Below are positions 16,470-26,184 of a stretch of DNA of 64,000 nucleotides, one piece after another (within the stretch, counting starts at the first letter, position 1; every line of letters starts with the position of its first letter). The stretch is from Actinocorallia sp. API 0066 (GTDB lineage Bacteria; Actinomycetota; Actinomycetes; Streptosporangiales; Streptosporangiaceae): the NCBI RefSeq assembly GCF_020991275.1, contig NZ_JAJLQY010000004.1, positions 372,001-436,000 of the forward strand, written 5' to 3'. Made by a program: the position numbers and the translations under genes. Under the pieces are notes generated by a model. The model worked only from the letters and a program-made list of their open reading frames with translations, made no database searches and had not been told where the DNA came from.

Positions 16470-16956
16470 GGGCGTCGTCCCGCACTCCGTAGGCTTCGCG
16501 GAGCTTGTCAAGGCCGCGCATGGTCTGGCTGCGGACCGTCACCGCCGAGCAGCCGAGCAGGTCGGCGACCTCGGCGACCTCAAGCCCGACCCAGTGGCGC
16601 AGCACGACGGCGGCGCGCTGCCCGGCGGGCAGGGCGGCGAGCGCGGCGCGCAGTCGCACGTTGCCGTCCACCGCGGCGAACGGGTCGGCGCCGGGCCGCT
16701 CGGGGAGCGTCTCGGCGGGGGTCTCGTGCCTGCGGTGCGGGCGGCGGTGTTCGTCGGCGGCGACGGTGACGAGGATCCGGCGCACGTACGCCTCCGGGTT
16801 CGTCTCGATGCGCTTCCACCGAAGATACGCCTTGACCAGCGCGTTCTGCACGAGGTCCTCGGCGGCGGAGCGGTCGGCGGTGAGCAGGTAGGCCAGGCGC
16901 AGCAGCGAGGGGGAGCGCTCAGCGACGAACCGTCGGAACGACTCCTCGTCGGCCAT
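16462..16956 (-). CDS. SigE-family ECF RNA polymerase sigma factor
   Basis: 164 residues. Region 2 reads LLRLAYLLTADRSAAEDLVQNALVKAYLRW. Region 4 reads LPAGQRAAVVLRHWVGLEVAEVADLLGCSAVTVRSQ with a helix-turn-helix. This is the actinobacterial SigE-family (50-like ECF group) pattern. A GGGGGGAG ribosome site precedes the ATG at 16956. The downstream membrane protein overlaps it and probably controls its activity. The inducing signal is unknown. Confidence 0.88.
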   Translation of the reverse strand: MADEESFRRFVAERSPSLLRLAYLLTADRSAAEDLVQNALVKAYLRWKRIETNPEAYVRRILVTVAADEHRRPHRRHETPAETLPERPGADPFAAVDGNVRLRAALAALPAGQRAAVVLRHWVGLEVAEVADLLGCSAVTVRSQTMRGLDKLREAYGVRDDAHG

Positions 16957-16971
16957 CGGGGTGCTCCCCCC

Positions 16972-17637
16972 TTATCCGGGTACCTGCCACACCGTCGTGC
17001 GCTTGTGCCTGGCGTCCTCCAGGGCCCGGCTCACCGGCACATCGTAACGGGCCAGCGCGGTGAACGTCCCGCGCGGCAGATAGCGCCGCCCGGGGTCGCC
17101 GACGAGGACGAGCGCGCCGGCCCGCGCCCGTCTGCGCAGGTACGGTTCGACGCGCCGCGACATCGCCTTGTCGTAGAACACGTCGCCGGCGAGCACGACG
17201 TCGCACCGTTCGGCCTCGGGTTCGGCGTCGTCGAGCACGTCGGCGCACAGCGCGGTGACGGCGACGGCGTTGGCCTCGGCGTTGGCGAGCACGGCGGCGC
17301 CCGCGTACGGGTCGACCTCGGCGGCGACGACCTCGCGGGCCCCGGCGCGCGCCGCGGCGACGGCGACGACGCCGGAGCCGGACGCGAAGTCCAGCACGCG
17401 CCGCCCGCGCACGAGTTCGGGACGGTCGAGGACGTACCGGGCCAGGGCGAGACCGCCGGTCCACGCGAACGCCCAATAGGGCAGTCCGGTGTCTTCGGTG
17501 CGCTCCCACAGGCCGTAAGGGTCGTCTGCCTGGTGGAGCACGATCTCGGGAAGGAGCGGGACGGGCTTGAGACGCGTGTGCGCGCGCACAAAGGAGAGTT
17601 CTTCGGGCGCCTTGCAGAGCGGGGGGTTCGGCTGCAC
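16972..17637 (-). CDS. Class I SAM-dependent methyltransferase, NNMT/ETFB-lysine-methyltransferase-like
   Basis: About 221 residues. DPYGLWERTEDTGLPYWAFAWTGGLALARY leads into motif I (VLDFASGSGVVAVAAA) and CDVVLAGDVFYDK in place of motif IV. This layout is shared by METTL20-type protein lysine methyltransferases and the nicotinamide N-methyltransferase-like group. The GTG at 17637 is supported by TAAGGT exactly 7 nt upstream (leaderless). A start at 17703 would add a non-conserved Arg/Lys-rich stretch. Confidence 0.8.
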   Translation of the reverse strand: MQPNPPLCKAPEELSFVRAHTRLKPVPLLPEIVLHQADDPYGLWERTEDTGLPYWAFAWTGGLALARYVLDRPELVRGRRVLDFASGSGVVAVAAARAGAREVVAAEVDPYAGAAVLANAEANAVAVTALCADVLDDAEPEAERCDVVLAGDVFYDKAMSRRVEPYLRRRARAGALVLVGDPGRRYLPRGTFTALARYDVPVSRALEDARHKRTTVWQVPG

Positions 17638-17839
17638 GGTGCCGACCTTAATCCGACCGACCTGACAACGCCATTTCCCGCGGTCATTTCTCCCGGGATT
17701 CAATTTTGTTGCAATATCGGACTAACTCCCGACCGGCCCCAACACACCGTCAAAATCGGTCATAGAAGACAAACGCCAACCAGGCCCCGGGGACCCCCGG
17801 GGGTGCAACAGTAAATAAACCTGCCTATTATGGTCGGTC

Positions 17840-18973
17840 ATGGTCTCCCCCAGGATGTCCGTCGCCGCGGTCTTCTGCCTGCACGGCGCGGTCGGCGGTT
17901 CGTTCGCCACCCGGATCCCGTGGATCCAGGAGCACGTGGACACCGGCCCGGCCGGGCTGGGCCTGGCGCTGCTCGCCCCCGCGCTCGGCGCGTTCCTCGC
18001 CATGCCGCTCACCGGAAGGCTGATCCACCGCAGAGGCGCCCGCACCGTCACCCGCGCCACCGCCGTGCTGTTCGCCGCCGCGCTCGTCCCCCCGTCCCTG
18101 GCCGCCGACCTGCCCGTCCTGTGGGTGCTGCTGTTCGGCTACGGCGTGCTCGGCGGCGTCTGCGACGTGGCGATGAACGGCCTCGGCGTCGAGGTCGAGC
18201 GGGAGCTGGGCAGGCCGATCATGTCCGGCCTGCACGGCATGTGGAGCGTCGGCGCGCTGCTCGGCGCGGGCGCGGGCGCGCTGGCGGCGGCCGCCCACGT
18301 GGACGCCCGCACGCACTTCGCCGCGGCGGCCGCCGTCCTCGTCGTCGTGGCGCTGCTGGCGGCGCGCGGCCTGCCGGACCCGCCGCCGGGCCTCGCCGAA
18401 CCGGCCAGGTTCACGCTGCCGGGGCGCGAACTGCTCGGCATCGGCCTCGTCGGGTTCTGCGCGGTGTTCGCCGAGGGCGCCACCGCCGACTGGTGCGCCG
18501 TCTACCTGCGCGACGTCGTGGACGCGGGCCCCGGCATCGCCGCGTCGTCATACACGGCGTTCGCGGTGACCATGGCCGTCAGCAGGCTGCTCGGTGACAC
18601 GCTCGTGGCCCGCATCGGCACCGTCCGCATGGTCAGGGTGAGCGGCGCCCTCGCCGTTGTGGGCGGCGTCCTCGTGGTGACGGCGGCCTCCCCGCTCCCG
18701 GCCATCGCGGGGTTCGCGTTGATCGGCCTCGGCATCGCGGTCGTGGTGCCGCTGGCGTTCGCGGCGGCGGGCCGGGCGGCGGCGGTGCCGAACGAGGGGG
18801 TGGCGGCGGTCGCGACCATCACCTACTCGTGCCTGTTGGTCTCCCCCGCCCTCATCGGCGGCCTCGCCTCCGTGACGTCGCTGCCCGTGTCGTTCGCGGT
18901 GATCACCGCGATGGCGCTGCTCATGACGCTCTCCGCGGGCTTCCTGCGCCCCGCCGACGCCAGGACCGCCTGA
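17840..18973 (+). CDS. MFS transporter, YbjJ-like
   Basis: 377 residues with about 12 hydrophobic helices. FATRIPWIQEH near the start, FGYGVLGGVCDVAMNGLGVEVER and SGLHGMWSVGALLGA in the first half, and FAEGATADWCAVYLRD in the second half match the YbjJ group of the major facilitator superfamily, whose substrates are mostly unknown. TATTAT lies 8 nt before the ATG at 17840. The 135-bp region upstream is unusually AT-rich for this genome around 17700-17720. Confidence 0.86.
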   Translation: MVSPRMSVAAVFCLHGAVGGSFATRIPWIQEHVDTGPAGLGLALLAPALGAFLAMPLTGRLIHRRGARTVTRATAVLFAAALVPPSLAADLPVLWVLLFGYGVLGGVCDVAMNGLGVEVERELGRPIMSGLHGMWSVGALLGAGAGALAAAAHVDARTHFAAAAAVLVVVALLAARGLPDPPPGLAEPARFTLPGRELLGIGLVGFCAVFAEGATADWCAVYLRDVVDAGPGIAASSYTAFAVTMAVSRLLGDTLVARIGTVRMVRVSGALAVVGGVLVVTAASPLPAIAGFALIGLGIAVVVPLAFAAAGRAAAVPNEGVAAVATITYSCLLVSPALIGGLASVTSLPVSFAVITAMALLMTLSAGFLRPADARTA

Positions 18974-19009
18974 ACCGCCCGCCCCCCGCTCGTGAACGCG
19001 TCAACGGGC

Positions 19010-19028
19010 CGCCGCCGAACCGGCGGCG
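19010..19028. terminator. Short GC hairpin between convergent genes
   Basis: CGCCGCCG / CGGCGGCG form an 8-bp stem with a 3-nt loop, between stops at 18973 (+) and 19037 (-). Confidence 0.4.
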
Positions 19029-19036
19029 CCGGAAGG

Positions 19037-20119
19037 TCAGCCGAGCAGCCGCAGGGCCCTCTGCGTGCCGCTCCGGGCCGCGCTGGCGGCGAGCCGAGGC
19101 ACGGCCCCGGGCGCGGTGCGCAGCGTGACGCGCACCGCGATCGCGGCGGCGGCCTCGCCCGCGGGCCCGGAGACGACGAGTTCGGTGACGCGCCGGGTCG
19201 CGCGGGACACCGCGCCGTCCGCCGCCGCCGGTGCCTCCGCGCCGCGCAGCACGCCCACCGCGCCCGTCCAGGCGACCCTGACGGACTCGCGGGTGCTCTC
19301 CCGCATCCGCTCCCGCAGCGCGGCCCTGGCGACCTCCTCGGTCATCTCGGTGAGCGCCCGCCCGAGGTCGGTGCCCGCCGCCCACGCGGCGGCGCCGGTC
19401 ACACCGCGTTCGGCGAGGTCGGTGATCCCGGCCGCCCCGACGAGCCCGACGGCCTGCCGCACCGGCTCGCTGCGCGCCACGCCCCCGGCCCACGCGACGG
19501 CCGCCGCAGGCACCGGCCCGGCCTCCACGAGCCGCGCCGCGATCTCCTCGGCGGCCTGGCGCGCCGCGTTCTCGGCGACCTCAAGGGCGAGTTCGGGACC
19601 CACCTCGATCACCACGTCCATGACCACGTCGGCGACGACGTCCGTCACCGAGTCCAACGCGGCGTCCACCGCGAGCCGACCGAGCGTGCTGCCCGCCGCC
19701 TTCTCGGTGAGCCCCGCCCACGTGGAGGCCGTCACCCGCGTCAGCGGGTTGCGCAGCGCGAGCCGCCGCGCCGCCTTCGACAGCGGATGCCCGGCCGCCT
19801 GCCCCGCGACGGACAAGGCCGTCGCCGTGACGCCGTAAGCGGCACCCGTCACGGCATGCGACCCGGCAGCCGACGCAAGCTGATCGACCGCCTGTTCGGC
19901 GATCGAGACGGCGAGCCGCTGCGCCGCCGTCTGTGCCGCGCGCTCCACCGGCGCCCGCACCACGGGCAGGTCCAGCGCCCGCTCCAGGCCCGTCCGCGCG
20001 ACGCCCACCGTGACGTCGCGCCCGAGATCACGCACAGGCCGCGCGATCAGGGAGCCGAGCCGCAGCAGATCGCCGACCTCACGGCGGAGTGCCGACCCGG
20101 TGCCGTGTTCCGCCGTCAT
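19037..20119 (-). CDS. Alanine-rich helical protein of unknown function
   Basis: 360 residues, very rich in Ala, Val, Arg and Glu, without clear transmembrane helices, signal peptide or known motif. The composition suggests long amphipathic helices, for example VVADVVMDVVIEVGPELALEVAENAARQ split across the middle, and repeated LAERGVTGAAAWAAG-type segments. GGCGAGGGGCG precedes the ATG at 20119. Codon use is normal, so I believe the gene is real. It is divergent from pirin and no function is assigned. Confidence 0.6.
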   Translation of the reverse strand: MTAEHGTGSALRREVGDLLRLGSLIARPVRDLGRDVTVGVARTGLERALDLPVVRAPVERAAQTAAQRLAVSIAEQAVDQLASAAGSHAVTGAAYGVTATALSVAGQAAGHPLSKAARRLALRNPLTRVTASTWAGLTEKAAGSTLGRLAVDAALDSVTDVVADVVMDVVIEVGPELALEVAENAARQAAEEIAARLVEAGPVPAAAVAWAGGVARSEPVRQAVGLVGAAGITDLAERGVTGAAAWAAGTDLGRALTEMTEEVARAALRERMRESTRESVRVAWTGAVGVLRGAEAPAAADGAVSRATRRVTELVVSGPAGEAAAAIAVRVTLRTAPGAVPRLAASAARSGTQRALRLLG

Positions 20120-20297
20120 CGCCCCGCCCCTCGCCTCGGTTCCGCGCGCGGCGGCCGTGGTGGTCCCTCCAGGTAACCACGCGGAACGCCGGCGGCGAAG
20201 AGGGTATCCCCCGCGGCCTGCGAAGCAATCCAAGATCGGGCCCGGCGGTCGCCGTCCGGGAGGCGTGATCCGGGGCACGCTGAGTAGGTTTGAGGCC

Positions 20298-21260
20298 ATG
20301 AGCAATCTGGAGACGGCGCCCGAGCCGGTCCGCACGGGCGGGACGGCCGAGGTCAAGGCGACGCCCGTGCGGGAGCTGCTGCCGATGAAGGAGGTGCTGC
20401 TGGGCGGCACCCGGGTGCGCCGCCTCCTGCCGTCGTTCGGCCGCCGGATGGTCGGCGCGTGGTGCTTCCTGGACCACTACGGCCCCGACGACGTCGCCAA
20501 CGAGCCGGGTATGCGGGTGCCGCCGCATCCGCACGTCGGCCTGCAGACCGTCAGCTGGCTGCACGCGGGCGACGTCCTGCACCGCGACAGCCTGGGCAGC
20601 CTCGCCACGATCCGGCCGGGCGAACTCGGCCTGATGACGGCGGGCCGGGGCATCGCCCACTCCGAGGAGTCCCCGGTGCCGCACCCTTCGGTGCTGCACG
20701 GCGCCCAGCTCTGGACGGCCCTGCCTGACGCGGCCCGCCACAAGGACCCCGCGTTCGCCCACCACACCGACCTGCCTGTGGTGACGGCCCCCGGCCTGCG
20801 CGCGACGGTGTTCCTGGGCGAGCTGGACGGCGCCCTCTCCCCCGGTGAGGTGTTCACCCCGATCACCGGCGCCGACGTGACGGTCGAGGCGGGCGGCGAG
20901 GCGAGCCTCCCCCTGGAGTACGACTTCGAGTACGCCGTCCTCACCATGACGGGCGACGTCAGGATCGACGGCGCGGAGGCCCCCGTAGGGCACCTCCTCT
21001 ACCTGGGCTGCGGCCGCGACGAACTCCCGGTGGAGGCGGGCTCCGCCACGAGGTTCCTGCTCCTGGGCGGCGTCCCCTTCGAGGAGAAGCTCGTCATGTG
21101 GTGGAACTTCGTCGCCCGCACCGGAACCGAGATCGCCGCCGCCCGCGAGGCGTGGATGACCGGCGACGCCCTGGGCGTCGTGCACGGCTACGACGGCCCG
21201 CGCGTGCCCGCCCCCGCCCTCCCGACGACCCCGCTGAAGCCGCGCGGCCGGGAGCGCTGA
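20298..21260 (+). CDS. Pirin family protein
   Basis: 320 residues of the bicupin pirin family. The N-terminal cupin carries the metal-binding PHPHVGLQTVSWLHAGDVLHRDSLG block and LMTAGRGIAHSEES. The C-terminal cupin follows with YDFEYAVLTMTG. Bacterial pirins bind iron or other metals and include quercetinase-like enzymes and redox regulators. The role here is open. The ATG at 20298 sits 7 nt after TAGGTT (leaderless). Confidence 0.92.
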   Translation: MSNLETAPEPVRTGGTAEVKATPVRELLPMKEVLLGGTRVRRLLPSFGRRMVGAWCFLDHYGPDDVANEPGMRVPPHPHVGLQTVSWLHAGDVLHRDSLGSLATIRPGELGLMTAGRGIAHSEESPVPHPSVLHGAQLWTALPDAARHKDPAFAHHTDLPVVTAPGLRATVFLGELDGALSPGEVFTPITGADVTVEAGGEASLPLEYDFEYAVLTMTGDVRIDGAEAPVGHLLYLGCGRDELPVEAGSATRFLLLGGVPFEEKLVMWWNFVARTGTEIAAAREAWMTGDALGVVHGYDGPRVPAPALPTTPLKPRGRER

Positions 21261-21264
21261 CCGG

Positions 21265-22104
21265 CTAGTCCCACCAGAACGACCAGGCGTTCCGCCCGAC
21301 CAGCTCCTCCGCGTACCCCTCCAGGCTGCCCGCGCCCTGCACCACGACGTCCGGGCAGAACGCCCAGTGCTCGGCGGCGACGTGCACCGCGTGGTCGGGG
21401 TCGCGCGGCGGCGCGGCCACGCTGAAGTCCATGGTGTTGAACCCGACCCGGACGAGGCGGGCGCCGAACCTGTCCTCCCAGCCGCGCGCGACCGCCGACA
21501 TCGGCGCGGTCCACGGGTTGTGGTTCAGGGCGCCCTGCCAGCCCATGACGGCGAGGACGTCGGCGCTGCGGGCGGCCGCGACGAGGCCGAGCAGGGTGCT
21601 GCGGCCGTCGGCGAGCTGGCCCGCGAGCCAGTCGGCGGCCTCCAGCGGCTCGGCCATCGGCTCGCCGGGCGCGGCCAGGCCCGGACAGTACTTGCCGAAC
21701 GGGGAGAGGTCCTCGAAGTCGTCGCCGTACCGCAGCCGCGGCTCGATCATGTCCTGCCAGACCTCGGTCATGAACTGCGCGGGCTCGTACACGCCGATCT
21801 CGGACTCCGGTTCGGGCGCGACCTGCCCCGCCGCCCACGGCTGCGCCGACTCGTCCAGCAGCAGCGGCCACAGGCCCGAGTAGAGGTGTTCGGCGGCCAG
21901 GCTCCGCCAGATCTCCGCGGTGACCGGCGCGTCGCTCAGCCAGAACGCGGGCCTGGTCACCGGGTGGTCGCGGCGGTAGGACCGGTCGGGCCACACCACC
22001 GCCCCCTCGGGCAGGGGCACGTTCAGCGTGCGGCCGTTGCCGCCGTCGGCGAACAGCCGGTACACACCCGCCGGCAGCGCCCTGCCGGGCCGGTGATCGT
22101 CCAT
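21265..22104 (-). CDS. DUF4253 domain protein
   Basis: 279 residues. The C-terminal 110 residues carry the DUF4253 signature: RLVRVGFNTMDFSVAAPPRDPDHAV, AEHWAFCPDVV, and a terminal WSFWWD. The N-terminal half is a variable domain with PDRSYRRDHPVTRPAFWLSDAPVTAEIWR. The family function is unknown and it occurs in many actinomycetes. It converges on pirin, 4 bp apart. Confidence 0.85.
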   Translation of the reverse strand: MDDHRPGRALPAGVYRLFADGGNGRTLNVPLPEGAVVWPDRSYRRDHPVTRPAFWLSDAPVTAEIWRSLAAEHLYSGLWPLLLDESAQPWAAGQVAPEPESEIGVYEPAQFMTEVWQDMIEPRLRYGDDFEDLSPFGKYCPGLAAPGEPMAEPLEAADWLAGQLADGRSTLLGLVAAARSADVLAVMGWQGALNHNPWTAPMSAVARGWEDRFGARLVRVGFNTMDFSVAAPPRDPDHAVHVAAEHWAFCPDVVVQGAGSLEGYAEELVGRNAWSFWWD

Positions 22105-22221
22105 GCTCGACCACTTTCGCTATCGCAGACCTATGCCGGATCTTGGTGCATTCCAGGACTCTACTGCCACCTGGCCGCCCCGTGCCGCACGGCACGTCAA
22201 GGCCGTGCGACGATCGGTGCC

Positions 22222-23010
22222 GTGACCGCCGACGCCGCCCTCACCCCCACACTGCCCGACCGCAGGACCCTCAGCCGCGAGGTCTGGCTCGTCCTCGCGC
22301 TCTCGCTCGGCGCGTCGGCGCTGGCCGCGCTGATCTCCTTCACGGGCTCGCTCACGGCCGAGAAGGCGCTGTCGGAGCAGACGGCCTCCCTTGTCACCGA
22401 CAGGTACGCGGGACGGCCCTGGCTCGGCCTGTCGTGGCAGCTGTACGGGATCGCGGTGTCGCTGGTGCCGGTCGCGCTCGTCGCCCACCTCATGGCGCGG
22501 TCGGCCGAGCCGATGGGCAGGGCCCTGGGCGTCTCGTGGGTGCCGCGCTGGCGCGACATGGCGCGCGGCGCGGGGGTCGCCGCCGTCATCGGCGGGTCGG
22601 GGCTGGCGCTGTACCTGGCGGCGCAGGGGCTGGGCGCGAACCTCACGATCGTGCCCACGACGCTCGGTGACGTGTGGTGGCGGATCCCCGTCCTTGTGCT
22701 GTCGGCGGTCGAGAACGCGGTGCTCGAGGAGGTGATCGTCCTCGGGTACCTGCTGCACCGGCTCGACCAGCTCGGCTGGTCGCGGTGGAAGGCCGACCTG
22801 ACCAGCGCGGGAGTCCGCTCGGTCTACCACCTGTACCAGGGGATCGGCGGGCTCATCGGCAACTTCGTCATGGGGCTGGTCTTCGCGTGGCTGTACCGGC
22901 GGTGGGGACGGGTGATGCCGCTCCTCGTCGCGCACGCCCTCATCGACATCGTGGCGTTCGTCGGCTGGGTGGCGCTGGCCGGACGGGTGTCCTGGCTGCC
23001 GGGCGCCTGA
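22222..23010 (+). CDS. CPBP family intramembrane glutamic/metallo endopeptidase
   Basis: 262 residues with about 7 hydrophobic segments. The abortive-infection/CAAX-like protease motif is E169-E170-VIVLGYLLHRL, followed by VYHLYQG and LLVAHALIDI carrying the conserved His residues. These fit the CPBP fold of Rce1-type proteases. Bacterial members process peptides or confer bacteriocin immunity; the substrate here is unknown. The GTG at 22222 lacks a ribosome site, so a leaderless start is possible. Confidence 0.85.
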   Translation: MTADAALTPTLPDRRTLSREVWLVLALSLGASALAALISFTGSLTAEKALSEQTASLVTDRYAGRPWLGLSWQLYGIAVSLVPVALVAHLMARSAEPMGRALGVSWVPRWRDMARGAGVAAVIGGSGLALYLAAQGLGANLTIVPTTLGDVWWRIPVLVLSAVENAVLEEVIVLGYLLHRLDQLGWSRWKADLTSAGVRSVYHLYQGIGGLIGNFVMGLVFAWLYRRWGRVMPLLVAHALIDIVAFVGWVALAGRVSWLPGA

Positions 23011-23064
23011 CCTGGCGGAAAACCCTTTGCCGGAGATCACCGGGTTCGGCCAGGATCGCCCGGC

Positions 23065-23742
23065 ATGGACGAGGCACTGGTCGCGGGGCTGCTCGCCGGG
23101 TACGGGGTGGCGGTGCCCGTAGGGGCGATCGGCGCTCTCATCGTCGGGCTGACGGCCCGCACGTCGCTGCGGATAGGCGCGGCGGCCGCCTGCGGGGTAG
23201 CAGCGGCCGACGGCCTCTACGCGCTCGCCGCCGTCCTGGGCGGCGCCACCCTCGCCGGGCTACTGACGCCGGTCGCGACGCCGCTTCGGTGGGTCGCCGC
23301 GGCCGTCCTGATGGCGCTCGCCGTCCGGACCGCCCTGTCGGCGTTCGCGGAGGCGGCGGGCCGCCCCGTGCCCGTGTTCACAAGGCCGTCCCGCGCCTTC
23401 CTCGCCCTCCTCGGGCTGACGATCCTGAACCCTGCGACCATCGTGTACTTCGCCGCGCTCGTCCTGGGCCGCCAGGGCGAGGCCGCTCTGACGGGCCCGG
23501 GGCAGGCCGTCTTCGTCGTCGCCGCTTTCGCCGCCTCCCTGAGCTGGCAGCTCCTCCTGGCCGTGTTTGATTCGGCCCGAGGGCGGCCGCTTCGCAACCC
23601 CGACTTCGTCGGGAGCGGCCGCCCCCGGGCCGGGGGCGGCGCGCTCGTAGGCAGGACCCTCACCGGCGCGCGCGGCCGCCTCGTGACGGCCCTGGCCGCC
23701 GCCGCGATCATCGCCGTCCTGGCCGTGGGCCTCCTGGTGTGA
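23065..23742 (+). CDS. LysE family amino-acid exporter, with a repeat-derived insertion
   Basis: 225 residues. Hydrophobic helices and the segments GAIGALIVGLTARTSLRIGAAAACGVAAADG and LLGLTILNPATIVYFAALVLG fit the LysE/RhtB exporters. Between the penultimate helices, residues about 173-197 (RPLRNPDFVGSGRPRAGGG) are low-complexity. They coincide with a 44-bp nested palindrome in the DNA (23581-23624) that also occurs at 53933-53980. The frame remains open. The insertion lies in a loop, so transport may be intact. Confidence 0.83.
   Translation: MDEALVAGLLAGYGVAVPVGAIGALIVGLTARTSLRIGAAAACGVAAADGLYALAAVLGGATLAGLLTPVATPLRWVAAAVLMALAVRTALSAFAEAAGRPVPVFTRPSRAFLALLGLTILNPATIVYFAALVLGRQGEAALTGPGQAVFVVAAFAASLSWQLLLAVFDSARGRPLRNPDFVGSGRPRAGGGALVGRTLTGARGRLVTALAAAAIIAVLAVGLLV
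23581..23624 (-). repeat. REP-like nested palindrome inside the lysE coding sequence
   Basis: Outer arms GGGCGGCCGC (23581-23590) and GCGGCCGCCC (23615-23624) enclose an inner hairpin CCCGAC-TTC-GTCGGG (23599-23613). Nineteen bases (23599-23617, minus strand) are identical to 53942-53960, and the layout of arms and spacer is the same there. Confidence 0.65.
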
Positions 23743-23749
23743 GCGTGCT

Positions 23750-25225
23750 CTACTCGGCCCAGTCGAACGTCCGGGTGACGGCCTTGCGCCACTGCGCGTA
23801 CTCCCGTTCCCGCTCCTCCTCGGGCAGCACGGGCGTCCACCGCTTGTCGGCCTTCCAGTGCGCGACGAGCTCGTGCTGGCCCGTCCAGACGCCGACGGCC
23901 AGGCCCGCCGCGTAGGCCGCGCCCAGGGCCGTCGTCTCGTTGACGCCCGGACGGACGACGGGCACGCCCAGCACGTCGGCCTGGATCTGCATGAGCAGGT
24001 CGTTGACGACCATGCCGCCGTCGGTCTTCAGCTCGGTGATCGTGTACCCGGAGTCGGCGTCCATCGCGTCGACGATCTCGCGCGTCTGCCAGGCCGTCGC
24101 CTCCAGCACCGCGCGGGCGAGGTGGCCCTTGTGCACGTAGCGGGTGAGGCCGACTATCGCGCCGCGCGCGTCGGCCCGCCAGTAGGGGGCGAACAGGCCG
24201 GAGAAAGCGGGCACGAAGTAGCAGCCGCCGTTGTCGGGCACCGTCGCGGCGAGTTCCTCGATCTCGGCGGCCGACGAGATCACGCCGAGGTTGTCGCGCA
24301 GCCACTGCACGAGCGCGCCGGTGATCGCCACCGAGCCCTCCAGCGCGTAGACGGCGGGCGTGTCGCCGATCCGGTAGCCGACGGTCGTCAGCAGCCCGTG
24401 CCGCGATCTGACGGGCTCCTCGCCGGTGTTCAGCAGGAGGAAGCTGCCGGTGCCGTAGGTGTTCTTGGCGTCGCCCGGCTGGAAGCAGCACTGGCCGAAC
24501 AGCGCGGCCTGCTGGTCGCCGAGCGCGGACGCCACGGGGACGCCCTCCAGGACGCCCCTGGCCGTCCCGTACACCTCCGAGGAGGAGCGGATCTCCGGGA
24601 GCACCTCGGGCGGGATCCCGAACGCCTCAAGGGTGGACGGATCCCAGTCGAGCGTCTTGAGGTCCATCAGCATCGTCCGTGACGCGTTGGTGACGTCGGT
24701 GACGTGCCGTCCGGTGAGGTTCCAGACCACCCACGAGTCGATCGTGCCGAACAGGACCTCGCCGCGCTCGGCCCGCTCCCGCAGCCCCGGGACCTCCCGT
24801 AGCAGCCACAGCAGCTTCGGTCCGGAGAAGTAGGTGGCGAGTGGCAGCCCGCAGGTGGCGGCGAACCTGTCGGGGCCGTCCTCGCCCGCGAGTTCCCGGC
24901 ACAGCCTGTCGGTGCGGGTGTCCTGCCAGACGATCGCGTTGTGGACGGGCTCGCCCGTGGCCGCGTCCCAGACGACGGTCGTCTCACGCTGGTTGGTGAT
25001 CCCGACGGCGGCGAGGTCCGCGGCGGTCAGCCCGGCCCGCTCCAGGGCCTCGGCCACGCACGTCTGGACCGTCGTCCAGATCTCGGCGGCGTCGTGCTCG
25101 ACCCAGCCGGGCCGGGGGAAGATCTGGCGGAACTCGCGGCGCGCGTCGGACACGACGGCGCCGGTCTCGTCGAAGACCATGCAGCGGCTTGAGGTCGTCC
25201 CCTGGTCGATCGCGGCCACGTACAC
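23750..25225 (-). CDS. glpK: Glycerol kinase
   Basis: 491 residues, the normal length. It phosphorylates glycerol to sn-glycerol-3-phosphate with ATP. Clear FGGY-kinase blocks: [11 protein letters not shown] at the N-terminus, [34 protein letters not shown], and the C-terminal [19 protein letters not shown] plus [14 protein letters not shown]. The GTG at 25225 follows AGGAGG by 7 nt. No glpF or glpD is adjacent, so it stands as a single gene. Confidence 0.96.
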   Translation of the reverse strand: MYVAAIDQGTTSSRCMVFDETGAVVSDARREFRQIFPRPGWVEHDAAEIWTTVQTCVAEALERAGLTAADLAAVGITNQRETTVVWDAATGEPVHNAIVWQDTRTDRLCRELAGEDGPDRFAATCGLPLATYFSGPKLLWLLREVPGLRERAERGEVLFGTIDSWVVWNLTGRHVTDVTNASRTMLMDLKTLDWDPSTLEAFGIPPEVLPEIRSSSEVYGTARGVLEGVPVASALGDQQAALFGQCCFQPGDAKNTYGTGSFLLLNTGEEPVRSRHGLLTTVGYRIGDTPAVYALEGSVAITGALVQWLRDNLGVISSAAEIEELAATVPDNGGCYFVPAFSGLFAPYWRADARGAIVGLTRYVHKGHLARAVLEATAWQTREIVDAMDADSGYTITELKTDGGMVVNDLLMQIQADVLGVPVVRPGVNETTALGAAYAAGLAVGVWTGQHELVAHWKADKRWTPVLPEEEREREYAQWRKAVTRTFDWAE

Positions 25226-25274
25226 CGGACTGCCTCCTGGTCGAGCGGATGGTGCTAGAGGCATCCTGCCAAGA

Positions 25275-26060
25275 TCAGAGCGGGTTGTCGCCGTCGGGCC
25301 ACCCCGTGCCCGTCGGCCCGTCCTGGCCGGGACTGGACGGCCCCGACGGGGACGGCGTCGGGGTGGGCCGTGGCGTGCCGGACTCGCCGGGCGTCGGCGT
25401 CGGGCTGGTCACCGTCTCGACGGGCTCAGGAGGCAGGTCGTCGGGCTGGGAGCGCCACAGCCACAGCAGCCCGAGGATGATGAGGAGGAACAGCAGCAGC
25501 AGCGCGAGCCCCGCCAGGACCGTCCCCCACGGGTTGTCCCGGCCGCCGAACCGTGGCCCGGCCCCGGAAGCCGACCCCGCGCCTCCGCCCGCGCCGAACG
25601 CCGCCCCGGTCCCGCCGCCCTGCGCGTACTTCGGGAACACCAGATACGGCCCGCCCGAGCCCGCCGGGGGCGATCCCGCTTCCGTCACCGGGAAGGCCGG
25701 ATCGGACGCGCCCTCCCAATGATGGATCAGACGCGGGTTGCCCCGCTCGTCGGCGAGGGCGACCGAATCGAGCAGCCCGCCCAGATCGCCCTCCCCGACG
25801 GCCCACGGCCCCGGATTGGCGGTGTCGTAAGACAGGAGACGCCCCTTGTTACCGCGCACTGCGGCGGCGAACCTGTCACGGGCCGCCGGGTCCCCGGCCG
25901 CCCCCCGACTCAGCAGAACCACCTGGACGGCCCTGCCCGCGAAGTCCACGGCCCCGAACACGAACCCCGCGGGCGTCTGCCGAAGCACACCCGTCAGCCG
26001 ATAGGGGCCGTGTTCGACCGAGCCGGGTGGTGACGGCGGAGACGGCGGCGGCGCTGTCAT
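25275..26060 (-). CDS. Single-pass membrane protein with proline/threonine-rich extracellular tail
   Basis: 261 residues. A cytoplasmic N-terminal domain of about 150 residues ([33 protein letters not shown] split over two strands), a Gly/Ala linker, one transmembrane helix rich in Leu, and a Pro/Ser/Thr-rich tail. The family is not recognised. It is divergent from the MoxR operon and may share its promoter region. Confidence 0.7.
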   Translation of the reverse strand: MTAPPPSPPSPPGSVEHGPYRLTGVLRQTPAGFVFGAVDFAGRAVQVVLLSRGAAGDPAARDRFAAAVRGNKGRLLSYDTANPGPWAVGEGDLGGLLDSVALADERGNPRLIHHWEGASDPAFPVTEAGSPPAGSGGPYLVFPKYAQGGGTGAAFGAGGGAGSASGAGPRFGGRDNPWGTVLAGLALLLLFLLIILGLLWLWRSQPDDLPPEPVETVTSPTPTPGESGTPRPTPTPSPSGPSSPGQDGPTGTGWPDGDNPL

Positions 26061-26184
26061 GACACGACCCTACTGTGGGTCGCGTCGGACCGGGCGTACC
26101 GTGTCGTCGGCGGGGTACCGGGTAGTTCACGTAGGGTCGGACCGTGTAGGGGAAGTCGTGGCATTTCGGGGCGGAGGGACCGGT

